Positions 1 to 10,900 of a DNA stretch of 64,000 nucleotides are shown one piece after another (positions within the stretch are counted from its first letter, which is position 1; each line of letters opens with the position of its first letter). Location of the stretch: contig NC_079203.1 in NCBI RefSeq assembly GCF_026745355.1, positions 41,172,992 to 41,236,991 on the forward strand. Direction: 5' to 3'. Under the pieces are notes generated by a model that worked only from the letters and a program-made list of their open reading frames with translations, was not told the origin of the DNA and did not search any database. Made by a program: the position numbers and the translations under genes. Origin of the DNA: Beta vulgaris subsp. vulgaris (lineage: Eukaryota; Streptophyta; Magnoliopsida; Caryophyllales; Amaranthaceae).

Positions 1-1092
1 AGCATCAGTTCAACACAGACCAAAATTCTAAACACAAGCATATTTTAAGAAGACAAAACCATGTAAGTCAGGATATTAAAGTAGCATAAATACCCATTGC
101 TTGGCTTGCAAGAGCATGTACGTTCTAGCCACAGATAATATGGGGTACCCACCTGAAGTTCTGTAACGTGAAAACAGCCTAATATAAGAAATTAAGTCTA
201 GTTAGAACAAATAGGTCTTGAACTTAAAAGTGTAGGACTTGCTGCACAATATATGGAGCATAACCACAATGTTAAATAGGTATACATGAGATTACCTTTA
301 CCTCTATAAATCTGTAAAGACACGGAGCATACCAAGGGAGCACACAAAGCAGGGAGATCTACATGAAAACAAAAAAACAAGGAAAAATTACATATATATA
401 ACGCACATAATTTGCAATTTTAAGAACATCCATGATGACAATCAAAGATATAAAAAATATAACAAAACTCTACTAATGGTAATTAGAAGGGCAAACATGA
501 AGAAAAAGGAACTAGGTACATAGATAATTAAAGAGATCGATAATAATGTTGGGCAAGACTCCCCCCCTTACCCTCAAGAAGGATTGCACAAATACACTTA
601 AACAAAGGAGCTCTCTCACGTCTTGACTCACCAAATTACACATAGTATACAAACTCAATAGATATAGCATCATACTCTGAACTATTTAAGCTTAAGGTAT
701 ACGCAACTTTTCTCTTCAAAACTTTTTACAGAACCTTTTAGTATAATAAATACCTCGATCACAAGTAAAAAAATACCAACATCATCATCTAACATCTTTC
801 CTATAATGCAATAGTAGATAAAATTAGGCTAGTAGACTAAAAGATCTAGTAATTACAAATTTGTACTGAGAGTAAACAAAATTCACACACACCAAGTAGG
901 AAATTGGTGAACCCTAAACAAAAAGAACACAACGGAGCAATTGTAGTAGAGAAGTAATTAAAGAGACTATCTAACATTTTATTTCTTTTTCTATATATCA
1001 AATGTTGAAAACTTTAATTTATCAATAACATAGAGCTTAAATGAATTTAGATGAGAAATCTCTAATAAGATTGTTGCAAAGAATAATAACAG

Positions 1093-1310
1093 TTAATTGG
1101 ATTTAAACCATACCTGATGCTTAGAATTGGAGGCCAGCAAAGAGATTGCGTGAATTGTAAAATGAAAGCTTACATGGTGTGTGACCTTCGAGTCCCCACT
1201 TGTATTCCCAATGAAACCAACTTCTTCTTCGCAACGTTCGTCGCCCATTTAACCAGATGTTCGCTGGCGTAGTAGACCCGGTTCTTCTCGAGACGGAAGC
1301 AGTAGCGACC
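1093..1310 (-). pseudogene. NIP7: NIP7-like (60S ribosome biogenesis) gene fragment, frameshifted
   Basis: The minus-strand translation contains GRYCFRLEKNRVYYASEHLV followed by KWATNVAKKKLVSLG, a clear match to the N-terminal part of NIP7, an RNA-binding factor of 60S ribosome assembly and 27S pre-rRNA processing. At about 1177-1190 the frame breaks. In the next frame FHFTIHAISLLASNSKHQVW continues the NIP7 sequence, then a stop follows at 1093-1095. The usual N-terminus (about 40 residues) and the C-terminal PUA half were not found nearby. The frame is open upstream to 1526, but that stretch is not convincingly NIP7. It lies inside the CACTA element, so I read it as a captured, non-functional fragment. 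A real gene with an unusual intron is less likely. Confidence 0.7.
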
Positions 1311-1534
1311 CTGTAAGGTGTTCTTCAAAATGGATATTCGCTCATCGTCAGCTAATTGATTGTAAGCCGTAAGGTGTTGTTGATGCCGCCGATTTGGGGT
1401 TTTCAAATAAAAAGAAGAAGGGGGGAGAAATTTAAAGTACCGCTGGAAAACGAAGAAGGTGTAAAGCTCAATGACAAAGGGAAGAAATTTGAAGGCTTTA
1501 AAGATACGAAATAAAGGAGTCATCATACCTGTAT

Positions 1535-1639
1535 TTAGTTGCCTGTAACAATGGCGGTCTTGACGCCGGTGAGAATAGTGGTGTTGCCGACAACAAGTAC
1601 GGTGAAGTTGCCTTTAACAAAGTGAAGGATTGAGAACTG
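1535..1639 (-). pseudogene. Possible exosome RNase-PH-like subunit fragment
   Basis: The minus-strand frame reads FVKGNFTVLVVGNTTILTGV and then KTAIVTGN before a stop at 1535-1537. The GNTTxLxGVK pattern resembles the first beta-strands of RNase-PH-fold exosome subunits (the RRP43/RRP42 type). Only about 30 residues match and no further domain was found. A donor-like CAG/GTATGATG follows just downstream. It sits next to the NIP7 fragment on the same strand inside the CACTA element. The match is short and could be chance. Confidence 0.3.
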
Positions 1640-1954
1640 AATAGTTAGTGGGGTTTTAATTTTTTTTTTGGAAGGTAGTGGGTTTTAAACTAGTTAGGGA
1701 TTTGAGAATCATTTAATTTTTTTTATAAAAATAGCAAAGATAACAGTGTACATGTAAGGGAAAATAGGATATGAATAGGGATAAAAGATAACGCTTAATT
1801 TATAAAGGGTTAAGTTTCTTCTTGTATATGGACTATTTTCAAACTTTAGATAACGCTTTTGTTAGTAAAATGTTAATTTAGATTAAAGATAACAGTTATA
1901 ATAATAATTGTTATTATAGATGTGTTATCTTTTTCCTATTTTGTAGTAGTGCAT

Positions 1955-2865
1955 GGTGAGGAATGATGAGAAGAACCCGAATCCAAGACCCATGATCCCG
2001 AGCACCTAACAAACTCTTCCTGATCATCCATGCTTACCATCAAAGCATCAGAATCGTACTCAGAAATCAAGTTAGTTGATGCTTCTTCTTCATCATCACT
2101 TTCTTGAACCTTCTTCTTCCCTTTCCCATTCTCTTTCCTAGGACAATCCTCTTTCAATGTCCTTCATTACCACACCCCCAACAAGTAACACTAGCCCTGC
2201 CTTTTTGACTTACTCCGGTCCCCCTTTGACTCCGATTTTCCCTGAAAGTTCCTCCCTTTTCCCCTCCCTCTACCTTCTGCACTGTATGCTCCAGGTGATT
2301 CTCCACTCTCCTTCCTTCGAATGCTCTCACTCAAAATCAGATCACAGACAACATCATAAACTAATTTCTCTTTACCAGAGGAATTACTAACAGCAGTTAC
2401 AACAGTTTCCCAAGCAGTAGGTAAAGAGGACAACAAAATTAGGGCTTTCACTTCATCCTCAAAGGCAATATTAACCGAAGATAACTGACTTATTAATGAA
2501 TTAAATTCATTAATATGTTCAGCAGTAGAACTACCATTATTCATCTCTAAACCAAACAAACGACGCATCAGATATACCTTATTCATTGCTGAGGGCTTTT
2601 CATACATATCTGACAGAGCTTTGATTAATCCTGCCGTTGTTTTGATATCCTTGACATTGAACGCCATAGTCCGAGCCAATATCAAACGCACACCACCGCT
2701 AGTGCTGTATGTCCAGTACTTTCCACTTAGCCTCCTCCATCTCAGCAGGCTTTTCAGACAAAGGTTGATACAGATTTTTTTGATATAAGATGTCTCTATT
2801 TGCATCTTCCAATATCCAAAATCTGTCCCATCAAACTTCTCAATTCTAATATTTGAATCCTCCAT
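1955..2865 (-). pseudogene. Copia gag and start of protease, frameshifted and truncated
   Basis: The first open stretch (2191-2865) starts MEDSNIRIEKFDGTDFGYWK, typical of copia gag, and includes the conserved RRLFGLEM and LLSSLPTAWE segments. About residues 28-60 are scrambled by two compensating frameshifts. A further frameshift falls inside the zinc knuckle: CWGCGNEGH is in one frame and KEDCPRK in the next, as if one base were lost. The second open stretch (1936-2157) runs through an acidic linker to WVLDSGSSHH, the copia aspartic protease active site with its HH. It then reads into the CACTA terminus and stops. Confidence 0.85.
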
Positions 2866-2898
2866 TGTTAATTATTCTAGATCTAGACAATAATCAAA

Positions 2899-2915
2899 CC
2901 TGGCTCTTGATACCA
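2899..2915 (-). other. Primer-binding site (initiator tRNA-Met type) of the copia element
   Basis: The minus strand reads TGGTATCAAGAGCCAGG, two bases inside the LTR boundary. This is the usual copia priming site complementary to the 3' end of initiator tRNA-Met, and it fixes the element's orientation. Confidence 0.85.
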
Positions 2916-2917
2916 CT

Positions 2918-3541
2918 TGTTAGTTCTATTGACTATCAATCTAATATAGATTATCAAATAAGAAAGCAAGGAAAGAACACCAGAACTTTTACGTGGAAAC
3001 CCAAGAACTGGGAGAAAAACCACGAATCTGCACTAGGAATCGATGAATGTTTGATAGAGATTACAAAAGCACTCAAGAGCTCTCTCTAAGCTTTTTCTCT
3101 CTCAAACTATGTGTTTAAAGATGATGAATTAATGATAAACCTAATTAGGGTTCTATTTATACCCTCATTAATAACAAAAAAACGGGAAAATATTGGACTT
3201 CGGCCTCGACACCCTGCGGGCGCGCTCGACACCCCGCGGGCGGACAGAACTCATCGCTGAGACTGCAGCTCGTCGTGCGGTCGCAGGTGGGCGCAGGATT
3301 TCGCGCGCGGGCAAACAGCATCCTTGCTGATCCTCTCTTTCCCGCAGACCCTCAAGCGCGGGTGAGTACGGGCACCCCTCGAGCATCCCTCGAGCCACCC
3401 AACTTCAATTCCTTCACCGTTTTTTCTTCGACGCAACCTTTCTCCACAGCCATACACCCCATTGAGCCTCATATACTACCATATACCCAACATTTTTTTC
3501 CAGAAATATTAGTTGGTCAAGTGACCAAACTGTGACCAACA
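2918..3541 (-). repeat. 5' LTR of the copia element
   Basis: The inner end is set by the primer-binding site (AACTAACA, then two bases, then TGGTATC on the minus strand). The outer end is TGTTGGTCAC at 3541. A second possible outer end, TGTTGGGTAT at 3492, cannot be excluded. The segment contains a GC-rich stretch (about 3200-3380). The second LTR is outside the window, so the length (about 575-625 bp) is not confirmed. Confidence 0.65.
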
Positions 3542-4507
3542 GTAGATATGAGTGCTGAGTACGTATACGTCGATCAGATATTTTCAGTTATGTTCTTTAA
3601 AAAACTTCTCAATTGTGAATATGTCGAATGAAGTTTACAAAATTATTTAATCGTTCTGGGCTATATATAGACATATGCCACCTCATATCCACCTTTACAA
3701 TAGTATTATAAAAGCATTACCTAATGTGCATCCATGAACCCACAATATATAATTACTAGTCTCATATGCACGCGATGCGTGTGAAGACATATTAACATTA
3801 ATATTGACATTAAAAGCACTAAATACACTTATATTATTTTATTGTACTTTAATTTGATCACTCACAATATTTTTTTTCAATGTGATAAATGAACGTATAC
3901 CGAAATGTACTATAAGTTGTATTATTGGATGAGATATGTATCTTTAATATGTGTGTACGTAATTCATTGCGTAACATTACATTGAAAAATTGAATGATAT
4001 AAGCATATTTCTTTGATATATTTGAATTACGAACATATCTTTAAATAATGATGAGATGGATTATCCCAACTAACACAAACGACCACTATGAGCCTTTAAA
4101 TAAATAAATTGATAAATTATGTTAATCGACACATAAGACAATTATAAAAGCCAAAAAAAATGAAAAGATGAGATTGTCCCCCCCCCCCTCCTTTTTTGGG
4201 TATGTTTATGTTAATGTATGTTCTTTGAAATTGTGATTGCAATCGGATGTTTAGTTAGAAAGAAACTTTGTAAGTTCTTAATCGTTTGAAAATTGCTTTA
4301 GTTAGATTAGTTTAATTTTTAATCAAAAATATATGTTTTTAAGCATATTTTTTTAAGAAATATACTTTTTTTTTTTTGGTGTGAAAAGAGGGCTAACCCA
4401 ATACAAAGAAAAGGAAACAAAACAAAGATAAACAAAAGCAAGCAAATCAAAAGAAACAAAACAGACTCCAGACCCTAACACCTACAATCTTCGACACAAC
4501 CCAACAC

Positions 4508-7500
4508 CTAGGTCGTGTCTGCTAAAGCACGCTGCGCCGGCACCAACCGAGGCCATGCCACTCCTCCAAGGTCCTCCAATAAAACGGTTCGAAGGTCCTG
4601 CGGGACCGCCTCCAGAACTTCGAACTTCACACCGAGCTCGACCCCGTAATTCGCAAGCCAATCCGCAGCTCGGTTAGCCTCACGATAACAGTGCTCAACT
4701 CTCACCACCCAATCTTGATTGCGGATGAGTGCAATGCACTTACGGATAATATGAATATATGGAGAGTTAGAGGGTGGATCCCCTTCCAACATACGAACAA
4801 CCACCTCCGAATCCACGGACAACACAACCTTCCTATGACCCCCAGTTCGAGCCACACTTAAACCTCTCATTACTGCAATCAACTCCGCTCTAGTGCACGA
4901 GCATTCACCACAGTTAGCAGCAAAAATCTCAAATAGCTCACCACGATGACCACGGATTATTCCACCCGCTCCCGCTTTGCCCGAATTTCCTTTCGAAGCC
5001 CCATCCGTGTTCAGACGAACCCACCCTAGACTCGGGTACTGCCACCTCACATAGACCTCCTGCCTCACATTACCATGCCCATTTCCATGACATTGATTGC
5101 GTATATTAGCTTCTCGAACGTCTTTGACTCTCGCAAATATAAAATTCACCTGGTCCAAGGGGATGCGGGGTTCAGAGTTAAAGCATCGTTCATTTCGCCA
5201 ACGCCATAGCCACCAACAAGCCACACTGAAAATCTGCGGCCACTCCTCTTCATTTCGGAGGTTACGTTTCTCTAGGTTCCCTAAAAGCCAATCTCGCAGT
5301 GGCAGCTTCCATCCCAAGTCATCAGTATCCACCCCAATTAACCTCCAAACTCGTTGCGCAGCTGGGCAATCTCGCAACAAATGGAGCGAGTGCTCCTCAA
5401 TCTCCCCACAAACGAAACATCGAGGATCCTCCGTCAACCTTCGAATGAACCTATTACCATTTGTCATGAGACGATCCTGACTCGCTAACCAAATGAAAAA
5501 CCGGATTCGTTGTGGCACCATGACACCCCACATACTTTTCCACCCTCTCACCTCATCTATTTCCGGCTCCGACGACTCATTCCGAATGATTTTGAGAGCT
5601 GAAGCTAGTGTGAATCCGCCCGAGGGAGCCCCATTCCAGAAAATCTCATCCACCATCTCGTCATTGTCCACCAGGTCGTGAGCCGCTATTTTACCCAGTT
5701 CTTCTTTATTCAGAAAGTTAGCGAAACTCTCCCACTTCCACCCAGTGTTATTATCCCACATTTCACGAATTGTAACATCCTGTAGTTGTAGTGGGGGTTC
5801 CGTTCTAGCCACCTCAATTAAAGGCTTGTTAATAGCCCACCTATGATGCCAAAAGAAAGTTCGATGACCATTACCAACCGCCATATTGACTCCCTTTCTA
5901 ACAATATCCACACTACTCATGATACCCCTCCAAGCGTTAGAAGCATTCGGTTTATCTTTAAACATGTCAAGGTCACACCGCCCCTCACAATATTTCGCCC
6001 GAATAACTCTCGACCAAAGAGCTGAAGGTTCGGCCAAAAGTCTCCATCCCAGTTTGGCTAAGAATGCGGAATTCGCTTGTCTCATCTGACGGATACCTAA
6101 ACCACCTTGTTGTTTTGGTCTCGAAATTTGGTTCCATGAAACCATATGAACTTTACGTTCTCCTGCCTGTGACCCCCATAGAAAACCTCGCGACTTACGA
6201 TCAAGCTCGTCACAGGTAGACCTCGGCAGCTTAGCAGTCTGCATTGTATAAAATGGAATCAAGCTTAAGGTAGATTGCACCAAAGTAGCTCTCCCCGCCA
6301 ACGATAGAGTTTTCATTTTCCAGCCCGCTAATTTGCCATTAACTTTATCTACTAGGTACTGGTACTCCCTCTTAGAGCTTCGACCATTAATTATCGGAAC
6401 TCCAAGGTACTTGCCTAGGTCTTCAGTTTCTTCCATACCCAAAGTCGCACCTACTGCTTCTCGTATCTCAAAGTTTGTATTTTTTGAAAAGAAAACCCTG
6501 GACTTTGCGAGACTAACTTTGCTCCTGGAAGCTTCACAAAATTTATTTAAACAACTCATCATCACTTCAGCCTGGTCTATCGAGGCCTCACCAAAGAGTA
6601 TCAGATCATCCGCGAAGGCAAGATTCGAAATATGAGGCCCGTTTCGACTTGCTCGCGTTGGTTTCCATGTCCCAAGTTGGACTTCTCGCTCTATCAAATG
6701 GGCTAGATGTTCTATACATATGACATACAAGTAGGGAGATAAAGGATCTCCCTATCGAATACCCCGTGTTGGTTGGAAAGCCTCTAATGGTTCTCCATTC
6801 CACAAAATGCGAAGCTTAGCCGAAGTAACACACATCATGACAACGTCTACCATTTTTTGGGGAAGAGAGAGTTCTAGCAAAGATTCTCGGAGAAAGGACC
6901 ACCTCAATCGATCATACGCTTTCTCAAAGTCAATCTTAATAGCCATGTAACCCATCCGACCTTGCTTGTACCGCATCGAATGGATCATCTCTTGGACAAT
7001 AAGAATGTTGTCCGTAATTTGCCTCTTCGGAACAAAACTACATTGGGTTGGAGAGATCAGTGTGGGCAAAACCGGCTTTAATCTATTAACGATCACCTTC
7101 GTGACTAACTTATATACTATGTTGCACAACCCGATAGGGCGAAATTGATTCGCTCGTTGTGGAACATCTACCTTCGGAATTAACACCAAAAATGCATCAT
7201 TAAGGCCTTCCGGAAATTCTCTTCCCTCCAGAACATTTTTCACAAGTTGGGTTACATTCGGTTGCACTACTTCCCAGTACCTTTGAAAGAACACCGGTTG
7301 GAAGCCATCCGGTCCCGGAGCCTTAAAAGGCTGCATGTCTTTTAGTGCTGCTACTACCTCACACGAAGTAAACGGTCGAGATATTAGGTCTCGGTCATCA
7401 GCCGAGATTTCAGGGAAACAACCCCAAAGTAGTCGACCTCCTTGCGTTACTCCCTCCTCTTCTTGAAAAAGCTCACTCCAATATTTGAGTACCAAGGCCT

Positions 7501-8683
7501 TCACTTGAGAATCATCCATGGTCCAGTTATCGGATTCATCTTTTAAAGTCTCAATTCGATTTTGCCTTCTCCGAATTAAAGTAGACAAGTGAAAGTAACG
7601 AGTATTTCTATCACCATCACTAATCGCCTCCATGCGAGATTTTTGGAACCAAAGTAATTCCTCCTCATTCAACACCTCATCCATCTCTCTACGCAACTTT
7701 GCTTCTAATTTCACTAGGTGGGACTGTCTACCCGACGCAAGAATAGATTGCACTCCCTCTAATCTTGCCCACAACTCAGCTTTTTTACGGAAAATATTGT
7801 GAAATTCCTCTCTATTCCACTTCTGAAGTTTGAGCGCGAATTCTTTTAGGAAAGGCACAATCGGAGCTCCTTTTTTCCAGTTCTCATACACAAACTCATG
7901 GAACTTGATCTGATTCATCCAGGCGGCTTGAAATCGGAATGGCTTAGTCGATACAGGAATGGGGGCAAGCCCATTGGTACTCACGATTATCGGGCAATGG
8001 TCTGAGGCAGCTTTTGGTAAATTTCGAACCGCGCCTTCACAAAATCGCATCCTCCAATCTTCATTCACTAGGCCTCGGTCTAGCCTGGCTGACTTAAAAG
8101 TCTGACTCGAATTTCCTCGAAACCAAGTGTGACTTGGTCCAGAGCACCCCAAATCAATTAACTCGTTGTTGTTAACCCAGTTAGAGAACTCACGACACCG
8201 CCGCGACATCTCCGAGCTTTCACTTCCATTTCTTTCGTTCATCGTCATTGTTTCATTGAAATCCCCCGCTAACAGCCATGGACCAACATAACTATCTTTT
8301 ATTTTTTCTAACTCTCTCCAAAACTCTTTCCTCAAAGTACTGTCTGGGCTAGCATACACCGCAGAAAACAACCACGGGTCCTCCCCGAGTTTTCGAATTT
8401 CCACCGTAAGATGTTGTGAATGCGAACCATACGAGGTAATAGACACAAAGCTTGTATCCCAAAGGAGCCAAATACCTCCGGAGAATCCCTGGGCTTCAAC
8501 TCGTTGCTGACCTTGGAATCCAATTTTATCACATATTTTTTGGGCTTGCTCTCCACTCAGGTGGGTCTCCACTAGCACTACCACTGAAGGCTTATTGATT
8601 CTAACTAATTCTTTAATGATTGGCACCTTATTGCCTGCTCCCTGAACGTTCCAAACTAAGATTTTTATCGACATATTAAACAT
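4508..8683 (-). pseudogene. LINE-1 ORF2: endonuclease, reverse transcriptase and RNase H, one amber stop
   Basis: The likely start is MFNMSIKILVWNVQGAG at 8683 (or MSIKIL at 8674), 26-35 nt after the ORF1 stop; the same frame is open back to 8965 within ORF1. Domains in order: apurinic-type endonuclease (VWNVQGAG, LAGDFNE, ASDHCPI), reverse transcriptase (the fingers segment around APGPDGF, motif A KIDFEKAYDRLRW, catalytic FADD near 6605-6616), a zinc-finger region around CFVCGEIEEHSLHLLRDC, and a C-terminal RNase H with all four acidic positions (NTDGA, AEL, SVDSE, NRAAD). A single TAG at 6752-6754 replaces the normally invariant Gln of the RT RQGDPLSP motif. No other break was seen in about 1,390 codons. 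Confidence 0.9.
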
Positions 8684-8708
8684 TGAGAAAAGAGGATACC
8701 TATCGAAC

Positions 8709-10709
8709 TCAAGAAGAGGTACCATTGGCAATGATGTCAGCAACAATTCCCGCAATGCCCTCATGGGTCCGTCCGTTACATACGGAATTCCTGCTTCCAT
8801 CATTAGAAACGGGGTCACATTCTCCGGAGGGAGATATGCATTGAATTCCAGCTTGGCCCTGTTGGCCGTCGGGTGTACCTCGATTTGAGATGGCCCTTCC
8901 ATCAGGTTCTCGACAAAGAATTCCAGGGGAGGAGGAATCTTGGAGACCATGGTTATTGGTATCATAGTTGAGATCCCGATGATGTTCTATCGGCTGCACC
9001 TCATTTTGACTGATCGCCGCCAAGCTCACAGTAGGGTAGACTCCCAGATTTTCTTTTCCACTCGCCTGAAGTCTTGGGTTTTTCTTTACACCACTCTTAC
9101 GAATTTTTGGGCCTCGAAGAGTAGCAAGTTTGCTATTCGTAGATAGCGGAGTCCTATCGCCCTTGAAGGATATTTTCGGCCGTAATCTCGGGGTGGAAGA
9201 ATCTTTTATTGAAGGGAAATATTTCCTGATTACAACTGTTTCCTTAATTGATTCCATTTGTATCATATTGTTCTCCTTAAATTTACCTCCAACTGTTTCC
9301 TCCGCTAAATGTGCGCTTTCCAAATTTGTCTCCTCAATAGTAGCTGATTTTCCACTAGTTTCGCCTAAACTGTGCACGTCACCCAAACCCTGGGTAATAA
9401 CCCGACCCGTTCCAGGGGCCAATTCCATTTTTCTTTTATCCTTACGTGTTTCCGGGTCCGGGCCGACTACCTGAGCCGTTAACTCAGTATCCATGGGAAT
9501 TTCGTCGTCAACCTGGAGAATCTCGAATCTCGAACCCTTCTCGCGTTCCACTCCTTTAACACCCCTTACATTATCCCCACCCATGTATGGTTTAGGTTGG
9601 CGTGGAACAATGCCCTCTTGAAGCTGTCGAACTTCCATATTATTACCCAGGGCTTTATCCTTTGGAATGTACTTCCTTCCTGGTTTTTGCACCAACATCC
9701 AAGCGCCATACCTATCATGTTGATCACCTGATGGAGCTCCATTTTGCGCACGAGGCTCTTGGTTACCCTCCTCTCCAATGCTATCACTCCTCTGGAACCG
9801 AGTACAATTGTCCTCTTTGTGTCCCAAATGGCCACACTTAAAGCAAATCATTTTCAAACCTTCATACTGGATAATCCATATCCTTTTATTAAGTTTAAAC
9901 TTTGAAAGCAAGGGTTTGGATAAATCCACTTCAATACAGAATCTTACATATTGACCCCTATCCATTGAAGCTGTATTGCGGTCAATTTTTATCACGTTGC
10001 CTATTTTGGATCCGGTCTTATGCAAAATTTGCTTATCGAAATATTCCACTGATAGATGGGGGATCCTGACCCACGCAGTGAGAGTCTTGATTGGGGCTTC
10101 ATCAGCTATGAAGTTTGGAACCCATTTTCTGATCGTAAGATAACTCTCCCCTATCATCCAGGGTCCTTGGGTGAGGACAAAATCATAATCTTCGAGATTA
10201 CTGAATCGAACCACATAGTAAGCATGGCCAACATCAGTCAAGGCAATCTCTCCCTTTAAGGTCCATTTTGCCTTTAACCTCCTCATCAGAACTTCATACC
10301 CAAGTTTCTTATCAAACAACTTGATAATCAACGAGTTCTTCCATGGGACCCTGATTCTCCTTTTTTCCTCCCGCGTTAACCTAATAGTAGGGCAGGACAA
10401 ATCACCTGAATCATCATCTGATTCTTGTTCATCTTCGGAGACGATTTCTGAGTCCGGAACCTCTCCTTCAAATAAAGGGTTTCTTGAGCCACCAAACCCT
10501 CTCGCTGCTTGACTATATGAAATAGTCTTGTTCAGATTCAATGATGTCTCCCTAGTATCCGGTATCATGGACACATCATTACCTTCAGTAGGAGAATAAT
10601 ACTCCAAACTCTTGAACTTTTTATTCGACCTTTGCAGAAGATCATTTTCCTCACTCGAGAGTGTTTTCGCTCGCACTTCTTCACTCGGGAGCATTTCTTT
10701 ACTTGACAT
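8709..10709 (-). CDS. LINE-1 ORF1: DUF4283 / zinc-knuckle RNA-binding protein, 666 aa
   Basis: An intact 666-residue frame. Residues 1-120 are acidic and low-complexity. Residues 125-275 match the DUF4283 region common in plant L1 ORF1 proteins (LLxKL-type start, QGPWMIGESYLTIRKWVPNF). A CCHC knuckle follows, CFKCGHLGHKEDNC (residues 289-302), then a basic, disordered tail. The role is presumed RNA binding and RNP formation. The end overlaps the open upstream part of the ORF2 frame by 257 nt. Confidence 0.85.
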   Translation of the reverse strand: MSSKEMLPSEEVRAKTLSSEENDLLQRSNKKFKSLEYYSPTEGNDVSMIPDTRETSLNLNKTISYSQAARGFGGSRNPLFEGEVPDSEIVSEDEQESDDDSGDLSCPTIRLTREEKRRIRVPWKNSLIIKLFDKKLGYEVLMRRLKAKWTLKGEIALTDVGHAYYVVRFSNLEDYDFVLTQGPWMIGESYLTIRKWVPNFIADEAPIKTLTAWVRIPHLSVEYFDKQILHKTGSKIGNVIKIDRNTASMDRGQYVRFCIEVDLSKPLLSKFKLNKRIWIIQYEGLKMICFKCGHLGHKEDNCTRFQRSDSIGEEGNQEPRAQNGAPSGDQHDRYGAWMLVQKPGRKYIPKDKALGNNMEVRQLQEGIVPRQPKPYMGGDNVRGVKGVEREKGSRFEILQVDDEIPMDTELTAQVVGPDPETRKDKRKMELAPGTGRVITQGLGDVHSLGETSGKSATIEETNLESAHLAEETVGGKFKENNMIQMESIKETVVIRKYFPSIKDSSTPRLRPKISFKGDRTPLSTNSKLATLRGPKIRKSGVKKNPRLQASGKENLGVYPTVSLAAISQNEVQPIEHHRDLNYDTNNHGLQDSSSPGILCREPDGRAISNRGTPDGQQGQAGIQCISPSGECDPVSNDGSRNSVCNGRTHEGIAGIVADIIANGTSS

Positions 10710-10900
10710 AGATCGCAGATAATTGTAATTCAGGAAATATACTTGACATAATCTTAAGTTTTATTAGTAGTTATTACACCTAAATATAGATTAAGAAGGA
10801 ATTCAATTTTTTATAACTAACATTTTTTGATAAGTGAAGGGTATAAAAGTAATCTTACAGGAGGATACCGTAGCTCACCCCTTTATTTATATGATAGAGA

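Larger units (their letters stand above)
1..1951 (-). mobile_element. CACTA (En/Spm-like) DNA transposon, right-hand end only
   Basis: The minus strand at 1951 begins CACTACTACAAAATAG, the typical plant CACTA terminal inverted repeat. Short subterminal repeats of the type AAAGATAACR follow at about 1737, 1784, 1847 and 1884, with an inverted copy at 1923-1934; such arrays are expected near CACTA ends. The element interrupts the copia protease coding sequence at 1952. The target duplication should be the three bases next to the end (1952-1954, CAT), but the other end lies left of the window, so it cannot be confirmed. Positions 1-1090 show no recognisable gene and are AT-rich internal sequence. 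No transposase was seen. The interior carries fragments of host genes (separate entries). Confidence 0.75.
1952..3541 (-). mobile_element. Ty1-copia retrotransposon, 5' part, interrupted by CACTA
   Basis: Read on the minus strand: a 5' LTR (2918-3541), a primer-binding site, a gag gene and the start of the protease, then the CACTA end at 1951. Integrase, reverse transcriptase and the 3' LTR are not in the window; they may lie beyond the CACTA element to the left. Frameshifts in gag show it is inactive. Confidence 0.8.
4357..10744 (-). mobile_element. L1-type LINE with RNase H (LINE-1 of this window), with target-site duplication
   Basis: Direct repeats GAAATATACTT flank the element (4357-4367 and 10734-10744). 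A poly(T) tract at 4366-4377 is the poly(A) tail of a minus-strand insertion. Order on the minus strand: a 5' leader of only about 24 nt, ORF1 (8709-10709), ORF2 (4508-8683), then a short 3' region. The very short leader suggests slight 5' truncation. ORF1 is open; ORF2 has one internal amber stop. Confidence 0.9.
3756..10900 (-). mobile_element. Non-autonomous Helitron containing a LINE
   Basis: On the minus strand it begins TCTCTATCATATAAATAAAG and ends CTAG, with host T on one side and host A on the other (the Helitron A/T target rule). A short hairpin, GCACGC-GAT-GCGTGT, precedes the CTAG end. Copy B carries the uninterrupted site (about 22290). Without the nested LINE the Helitron is about 770 bp and has no Rep/helicase, so it is non-autonomous. 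Its arms (3760-4356 and 10745-10900) contain nothing else I recognise. Confidence 0.75.

Noticed and set aside
1170..1526. Functional NIP7 gene
   Set aside because: The N-terminus is not NIP7-like, the frame breaks within the conserved segment, the C-terminal domain is missing and the locus is inside a CACTA element.
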